From the NCBI GenBank assembly GCA_020024105.1, contig JAHHUH010000019.1, forward strand, positions 1-35,150: a stretch of 35,150 nucleotides of DNA. Reading direction: 5' to 3'. Shown here piece after piece: positions 30,794-35,150 of the stretch; within the stretch, counting starts at the first letter, position 1, and each line of letters begins with the position of its first letter. Made by a program: the position numbers and the translations under genes. The stretch is from Phascolarctobacterium sp. (lineage in GTDB: Bacteria > Bacillota > Negativicutes > Acidaminococcales > Acidaminococcaceae). The notes under the pieces were generated by a model. It saw only the letters and a program-made list of their open reading frames with translations. It was not told the origin of the DNA and searched no databases.

Positions 30794-31462
30794 TTATGCC
30801 TCCTTTGCCGGAGCAGCTTTAACTGCTTCTTTGCTTTCAGGAAGGACTTCGCCTTTGTAAATCCATACTTTAATGCCGATACGGCCATAAGTAGTATGTG
30901 CTTCTGCAGTGCCATAGTCAATATCAGCACGCAGAGTATGCAGAGGAATGCTGCCTTCACGATAGCTTTCGCTACGAGCGATTTCAGCGCCGCCCAAACG
31001 ACCACCACAGGTAATTTTGATACCTTTAGCGCCCATACGCATGGTACGACCAACACATTGTTTCATAGCACGACGGAATGCGATGCGGCGTTCCAGTTGA
31101 GCTGCAATGTTCTCTGCAACCAAAGTTGCGTCCATATCCGGGGTTTTAACTTCAACGATGTTGATGTCGATTGCGCTTTCAGTCATTTTCTTAAGGTCAG
31201 ATTTCAACAATTCAATGTTGCTACCTTGACGACCAATTACCATACCAGGTTTTGCTGTATGGATGGAAATGCGGGTTTTATTAGATGCGCGTTCGATTTC
31301 TACTTTAGAGATACCGGACAAGAACAGTTTTTCTTTAATGAATTCACGAATTTTGATGTCTTCTAATAAGAATTTTTCATAGTCTTTACCAGCGTACCAT
31401 TTGGAGTCCCATCCTTTGATAACGCCAACACGAAGACCATGCGGATTAACTTTTTGACCCAC
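30794..31462 (-). CDS. rpsC: 30S ribosomal protein S3
   Basis: S3 is part of the mRNA entry helicase. The 222-residue protein starts MGQKVNPHGLRVGVIKGWDS, has the KH motif PGMVIGRQGSNIE near residue 75, and the C-terminal domain with GRLGGAEIARSE and YGRIGIKVWIYKGE. The start codon is GTG, 9 bp after GGAGG. It lies between rplV and rplP. Confidence 0.98.
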   Translation of the reverse strand: MGQKVNPHGLRVGVIKGWDSKWYAGKDYEKFLLEDIKIREFIKEKLFLSGISKVEIERASNKTRISIHTAKPGMVIGRQGSNIELLKSDLKKMTESAIDINIVEVKTPDMDATLVAENIAAQLERRIAFRRAMKQCVGRTMRMGAKGIKITCGGRLGGAEIARSESYREGSIPLHTLRADIDYGTAEAHTTYGRIGIKVWIYKGEVLPESKEAVKAAPAKEA

Positions 31463-31489
31463 TATCGTTTCCCTCCTTCTTATGGGATG

Positions 31490-31822
31490 TTATTTTTCTT
31501 TAACTGCTACAGTTACATGGCTAGAACGTTTCAAAATTTTGAAAGCCTGTCCACGAGAACGAGGATGAATACGTTTCATAGTAGGACCTTGATCTACAAA
31601 GCAGGTAGATACAACCAGGTTATCCACGTTCATATCAAAGTTATGTTCTGCGTTTGCAACAGCACTACGCAGTACTTTTTCAATTACCTCAGAACCAACC
31701 TTCGGGGTGAATTTGAGGATTGCGAATGCTTCACCAACGGATTTACCGCGGATCAGATTGATTACAATGCGCAATTTGCGCGGTGCAATGCGAATAAATT
31801 TTGCAGTAGCTTGTGCTTCCAT
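31490..31822 (-). CDS. rplV: 50S ribosomal protein L22
   Basis: L22 lines the exit tunnel; its extended loop is a macrolide-resistance site. The 110-residue protein has IAPRKLRIVINLIRGKSVGEA near the N-terminus (in part) and the loop with STCFVDQGPTMKRIHPRSRG. It lies between rpsS and rpsC. Confidence 0.98.
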   Translation of the reverse strand: MEAQATAKFIRIAPRKLRIVINLIRGKSVGEAFAILKFTPKVGSEVIEKVLRSAVANAEHNFDMNVDNLVVSTCFVDQGPTMKRIHPRSRGQAFKILKRSSHVTVAVKEK

Positions 31823-31844
31823 TCTATTATTTCCCCCTTTCCCC

Positions 31845-32120
31845 TTATTTTAAGCCGGTTGCCTTGTCGGCATGTCCTTTGTAAGTACGAGTAGGAGCAA
31901 ATTCTCCTAATTTGTGGCCTACCATATCCTCGGTAATGAATACCGGAACATGTTTGCGTCCGTCATGAACCGCAATGGTGTGACCAACGAAATCCGGGAA
32001 AATAGTAGAGCTGCGAGACCAAGTCTTTACAACTTTTTTATCATTAGCGGCATTAAGCGCGTCGATTTTTTTCATCAGGCTTGCATGGACATAAGGTCCT
32101 TTTTTAACTGATCTGGACAC
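31845..32120 (-). CDS. rpsS: 30S ribosomal protein S19
   Basis: S19 sits in the 30S head near S13. The 91-residue protein begins MSRSVKKGPYVHASLMKKI and has STIFPDFVGHTIAVHDGRKHVPVFITEDMVGHKLGEFAPTR (in part), unmistakable. The start codon is GTG, 8 bp after GGAGG. It lies between rplB and rplV. Confidence 0.98.
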   Translation of the reverse strand: MSRSVKKGPYVHASLMKKIDALNAANDKKVVKTWSRSSTIFPDFVGHTIAVHDGRKHVPVFITEDMVGHKLGEFAPTRTYKGHADKATGLK

Positions 32121-32150
32121 TAGGTTAGCCTCCTTTCTTATCCTGTTCTA

Positions 32151-32981
32151 TTATTTAGTTCTACGTTTTAAGATTAATTTAGTAGAAGCTTTTTTCTCTT
32201 TACGGGTACGAGTACCAAATGCACATTTGCCCCAAGGAGTAACAGGATGTTTACGACCAACAGGGGAGTGACCTTCACCACCACCATGGGGATGGTCATT
32301 AGGATTCATAACTACGCCGCGGTTAGCAGGACGGATGCCCAACCAACGAGAACGACCAGCTTTACCTAAAGAAATGTTTTCTGCGTCGATGTTACCAACT
32401 TGACCGATGGTAGCACGGCAGTTTTCATGTACTTTGCGGATTTCACCAGAAGGCAAACGGAGCAGTGCATAACCGCCTTCTTTTGCCATCAATTGAGCAG
32501 AAGAACCAGCACTACGAGCCATTTGGCCGCCTTTACCGATTTTCATTTCAATGTTATGTACGGTAGTACCCAAAGGAATGTTTTTCAGCGGCAAGCAGTT
32601 ACCAACTTTAATATCTGCTTCAGGACCGCTTACGATAACGTCACCAACTTGCAACCCGAGAGGAGCAAGGATATAACGTTTTTCACCATCAGCATAGTTT
32701 ACCAATGCAATGCGTGCATTACGGTTAGGATCGTATTCAATGGTAGCAACTTTAGCCGGAACTACGTCTTTGTTGCGTTTGAAGTCAATGATACGATATT
32801 GTTGTTTATGGCCGCCGCCACGATGGCGAACAGTCATTTTACCAGTGTTGTTACGGCCTGCATGTTTGTTGAGTTTTTCAACAAGCGGGCGGTAAGGCTT
32901 ATCAGTCGTAATCTCTTCGAAGGCAGACACAGTAATAAAGCGTCTGGAAGGAGAATACGGATTAAAGCTTTTAATAGCCAT
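32151..32981 (-). CDS. rplB: 50S ribosomal protein L2
   Basis: L2 is needed for subunit joining and peptidyl-transferase activity. The 276-residue protein starts MAIKSFNPYSPSRRFITVS and has GRNNTGKMTVRHRGGGHKQ and the C-terminal VVMNPNDHPHGGGEGHSP, containing the histidine near the catalytic centre. It lies between rplW and rpsS. Confidence 0.98.
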   Translation of the reverse strand: MAIKSFNPYSPSRRFITVSAFEEITTDKPYRPLVEKLNKHAGRNNTGKMTVRHRGGGHKQQYRIIDFKRNKDVVPAKVATIEYDPNRNARIALVNYADGEKRYILAPLGLQVGDVIVSGPEADIKVGNCLPLKNIPLGTTVHNIEMKIGKGGQMARSAGSSAQLMAKEGGYALLRLPSGEIRKVHENCRATIGQVGNIDAENISLGKAGRSRWLGIRPANRGVVMNPNDHPHGGGEGHSPVGRKHPVTPWGKCAFGTRTRKEKKASTKLILKRRTK

Positions 32982-33008
32982 TTAACTTGACCTCCTTAAT
33001 TACGTTAA

Positions 33009-33299
33009 TTACATTCCTTCGAAAATAGGAAGCGTACAGCCTTCAGCGAGCTTCACAATTGCTTTCTTATAATCGGAACGTTTGCCAACATATTTACCCA
33101 TGCGTTTGGTTTTGCCCAATACGCGAACGGTGTTAACGCTCAAAACTTTTACGCCGAAGATTGCTTCGACAGCTTGGCGAATTTCTACTTTGTTAGCTTG
33201 CAGCGGAACTTGGAAAGTATATTTGTTGTCTTGCATCATCATAGAAGTTTTTTCAGTGATAATGGGACGGATTAATAAATCGCGAGGGTTAGCAGCCAT
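33009..33299 (-). CDS. rplW: 50S ribosomal protein L23
   Basis: L23 is the docking site for trigger factor and SRP at the tunnel exit. The 96-residue protein has DLLIRPIITEKTSMMMQDNKYTFQV and GVKVLSVNTVRVLGKTKRMG (each in part). Its ATG overlaps the rplD stop codon by one base in TAATG, indicating coupled translation. Confidence 0.98.
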   Translation of the reverse strand: MAANPRDLLIRPIITEKTSMMMQDNKYTFQVPLQANKVEIRQAVEAIFGVKVLSVNTVRVLGKTKRMGKYVGKRSDYKKAIVKLAEGCTLPIFEGM

Positions 33300-33925
33300 T
33301 ATGCGAGCACCTCCTCAATTTTTTCTACCACTTCTTTAGCAAGGAATACCTTATCGCTATTGAGAATATCATAGCAGTTCAGACCCATGTTAGAGATAGT
33401 AGCTACTTTCGGCATATTATGTGCGGAAAGTTCAACGTTCACATTGTCAACACCAGTGATGAGCAATGCTTTTGCATCTTTTGCGTCAAAAGCGTTTAAC
33501 ATGTTTGCAACGTTTTTAGTTTTGGGAGCATCAAAGTTCAAGCCTTCGATAACAACCAGTTCGTTTGCTGCAACTTTTGCAGACAATGCACAACGCAAAG
33601 CTAAACGACGAGCTTGACGGGGCATTTTCTTAGCATAGCTGCGAGGTTGGGGACCAAAAGTGGTACCACCACCTACCCAAACGGGAGAACGATTGGAACC
33701 GCTGCGGGCACGGCCAGTGCCTTTTTGTTTCCAAGGTTTGCGACCGCCACCGCGTACGAAACCGCGAGTTTTGGTAGCAGCAGTGCCTTGACGTTGGTTA
33801 GCCAGTTGCATAACAATTGCTTGATGTACAACTGCTTCATTGAATTCAACGCCAAACACAATATCATTTAATTCTATTTCACCGGTAATTTCACCGGAAA
33901 GATTGTATACTGATAACTTCGGCAT
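33299..33925 (-). CDS. rplD: 50S ribosomal protein L4
   Basis: L4 reaches into the exit tunnel; in E. coli it also represses the S10 operon. The 208-residue protein begins MPKLSVYNLSGEITGEIEL and contains RGGGRKPWKQKGTGRARSGSNRSPVWVGGG (in part), the tunnel loop. The ATG at 33925 is chosen because AAGGAGG lies 9 bp upstream; an in-frame ATG at 33934 overlaps that site. Confidence 0.97.
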   Translation of the reverse strand: MPKLSVYNLSGEITGEIELNDIVFGVEFNEAVVHQAIVMQLANQRQGTAATKTRGFVRGGGRKPWKQKGTGRARSGSNRSPVWVGGGTTFGPQPRSYAKKMPRQARRLALRCALSAKVAANELVVIEGLNFDAPKTKNVANMLNAFDAKDAKALLITGVDNVNVELSAHNMPKVATISNMGLNCYDILNSDKVFLAKEVVEKIEEVLA

Positions 33926-33957
33926 TAGAAGCATCCTCCTTTCTTTCGCTTACGTTC

Positions 33958-34599
33958 TTATTTGTTAGGTTTTACAGTTTCTTTAACAACTACGAAAGAA
34001 CCTGCAGCGCCCGGAATAGAGCCTTTAACCAAGATAAGATTACGTTCTGCATCAACTCTAGCAATAGTCAAACGTTGAACAGTTGCTTGTACACCGCCCA
34101 TACGGCCAGGCAATTTTTTACCTTTGATTACGCGACCGCCAGGACCAGAATGCATGGGACCCATGGAGCCAGGTTCACGATGAGATTTAGAACCATGTTT
34201 CATAGGACCGCGAGCGAAATTATGACGCTTAATAGTGCCTGCGAAACCTTTACCGCGGGAAATGCCGGTTACATCGATCAATTCGCCAGCAGCAAAAATG
34301 TCAGCAGCGATTTTTTGGCCGATCTCATATTCAGAAGGAGCAGACAAACGCAGTTCTCTGACAAATTTCAACGGAGCAACGCCAGCTTTGTCAAAATGGC
34401 CTTTCATCGGTTTAGTGGTGTGTTTTTCTTTCATTTCACCAAAGCCGATTTGCACAGCGTTGTAGCCATCAGTTTCTTCGGTTTTGTTTTGAAGTACTAC
34501 GCAGGGGCCTGCTTCTACTACAGTTACAGGAATCAATCTGCCGTCAGCTTCAAAAATTTGGGTCATACCCAGTTTTTTGCCTAAAATACCTTTAGCCAT
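33958..34599 (-). CDS. rplC: 50S ribosomal protein L3
   Basis: L3 initiates 50S assembly. The 213-residue protein starts MAKGILGKKLGMTQIFEADG and has the central GRGKGFAGTIKRHNFARGPMKHGSKSHREPGSMG segment (in part), which extends toward the peptidyl-transferase centre. It lies 15 bp after rpsJ. Confidence 0.98.
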   Translation of the reverse strand: MAKGILGKKLGMTQIFEADGRLIPVTVVEAGPCVVLQNKTEETDGYNAVQIGFGEMKEKHTTKPMKGHFDKAGVAPLKFVRELRLSAPSEYEIGQKIAADIFAAGELIDVTGISRGKGFAGTIKRHNFARGPMKHGSKSHREPGSMGPMHSGPGGRVIKGKKLPGRMGGVQATVQRLTIARVDAERNLILVKGSIPGAAGSFVVVKETVKPNK

Positions 34600-34614
34600 T
34601 ATTGCACCTCCTCC

Positions 34615-34926
34615 TTACAGTTTAATTTCAATATCTACGCCAGCAGGAAGATCAAGACGCATCAAAGCATCAACAGTCTTGCTGGTAGGTTCCAGAATGT
34701 CAACGAGTCTCTTGTGAGTACGCATTTCAAATTGTTCACGAGAATCTTTATTTACATGAGGAGAACGCAGAATAGTGTAAATGTTTTTTTCAGTCGGAAG
34801 AGGGATAGGACCGGAAACTTGAGCACCGGTACGTTTTGCGGTTTCTACGATCTTAACAGCACTTTGGTCAAGTGCTTTGTGGTCATACGCTTTGAGGCGT
34901 ATTCTAATTTTTTGAGACTTAGCCAT
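34615..34926 (-). CDS. rpsJ: 30S ribosomal protein S10
   Basis: S10 is a 30S head protein and, as NusE, a transcription antitermination factor. The 103-residue protein reads KIRIRLKAYDHKALDQSA near the start, with SGPIPLPTEKNIYTILRSPHVNKDSREQFEMRTHKRLVDI (in part). AGGAGG lies 12 bp before the ATG. It is the first gene of the S10-spc-alpha superoperon and is preceded by a structured leader after the tuf terminator. Confidence 0.99.
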   Translation of the reverse strand: MAKSQKIRIRLKAYDHKALDQSAVKIVETAKRTGAQVSGPIPLPTEKNIYTILRSPHVNKDSREQFEMRTHKRLVDILEPTSKTVDALMRLDLPAGVDIEIKL

Positions 34927-34938
34927 TACTTAATTTTT

Positions 34939-35020
34939 CCTCCTAAATTCGCCCAGTTTCTAAGAACGGACATACTCCGTGAAAATCTCCCTGTCTTGCA
35001 GGCAAGCAACCTTTCACATC
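34939..35020 (-). promoter_or_regulatory. Structured leader upstream of rpsJ
   Basis: The 172-bp gap between tuf and rpsJ can form nested hairpins on the minus strand: an outer 6-bp pairing (34979-34984 with 35012-35017) around a tight inner hairpin (34995-34998 with 35003-35006), and another stem (34967-34970 with 34976-34979) that competes for base 34979. No promoter was convincing here. It may be an autoregulatory leader, but the regulator is not known from the sequence. Confidence 0.5.
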
Positions 35021-35040
35021 ATCGCAGGGCCATATCAACA

Positions 35041-35073
35041 AAATATGTAAAGAGGGGCTTAGGTAAGCCCCTC
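35041..35073 (-). terminator. Intrinsic terminator after tuf
   Basis: A perfect 9-bp stem (35052-35060 with 35065-35073) with a 4-base loop is followed on the minus strand by TTTACATATTT, an imperfect T-tract. It lies 25 bp after the tuf stop. Part of the polymerase may read through into the S10 operon. Confidence 0.75.
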
Positions 35074-35098
35074 ATACATAACGGGAACTAACTTTAAA

Positions 35099-35150
35099 TT
35101 AGATTTCTTCTACTTCGGAAACAACGCCTGCACCAACGGTACGGCCGCCT
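35099..35150 (-). CDS. tuf: Elongation factor Tu, C-terminal end (partial)
   Basis: Only the last 16 codons and the stop are inside the window. They translate as GGRTVGAGVVSEVEEI, the conserved end of EF-Tu, which delivers aminoacyl-tRNA to the ribosome. The rest lies beyond the right edge. tuf directly before rpsJ is the usual arrangement of the str and S10 operons. Confidence 0.9.
   Translation of the reverse strand, partial: GGRTVGAGVVSEVEEI

Overview
The window is part of the chromosome of a low-to-mid G+C, Gram-positive-lineage bacterium (Firmicutes/Bacillota). It most likely comes from the Negativicutes, near Acidaminococcaceae such as Phascolarctobacterium or Acidaminococcus. That placement is inference from the S4/S13/YvcK protein style, the amino-acid-fermentation genes beside the ribosomal operon and a SCIFF peptide locus; no database search was possible. 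Every convincing gene lies on the minus strand, so transcription runs from high to low coordinates. No rRNA, tRNA, CRISPR array, phage or insertion sequence was seen.

From right to left in transcription order. (1) The 3' end of tuf (35099-35150) and its terminator. (2) A structured leader, then the fused S10-spc-alpha ribosomal superoperon (34926 to 20624): rpsJ-rplCDWB-rpsS-rplV-rpsC-rplP-rpmC-rpsQ-rplNXE-rpsN-rpsH-rplFR-rpsE-rpmD-rplO-secY-adk-infA-rpmJ-rpsMKD-rpoA-rplQ. It closes with two tandem terminators, and map is missing between adk and infA. (3) A roughly 8-kb block not expected here from the Bacillus-type order: an HD-domain phosphohydrolase, glutamate dehydrogenase, and a complete livKHMGF branched-chain amino-acid ABC importer. 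(4) The ribosomal-neighbour order then resumes with ecfA1-ecfA2-ecfT-truA-rplM-rpsI; rplM has its own promoter and a leader hairpin. (5) An orphan six-helix membrane protein with its own promoter and terminator. (6) A pair of half-size ChrA-type transporters. (7) The rapZ-yvcK-whiA cluster continuing into a membrane-anchored polysaccharide deacetylase. (8) The SCIFF ribosomally made peptide (scfA, seven cysteines) and its radical-SAM maturase (scfB), with a terminator-like hairpin between them. (9) At the left edge, a very strong promoter with phased T-tracts firing out of the window.

Functionally the window combines translation and export machinery, amino-acid uptake and deamination (liv with gdhA), vitamin-uptake energising (ECF module), envelope and carbon-flux control (rapZ, yvcK, whiA, deacetylase), and a radical-SAM RiPP system. 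The most interesting points are the SCIFF locus and its context, the membrane-tethered YvcK, the duplicated HD protein, the interrupted ribosomal-ECF order, and the operator-like repeats before livK. All of this rests on reading the sequence and on family knowledge; nothing was checked by alignment or experiment.
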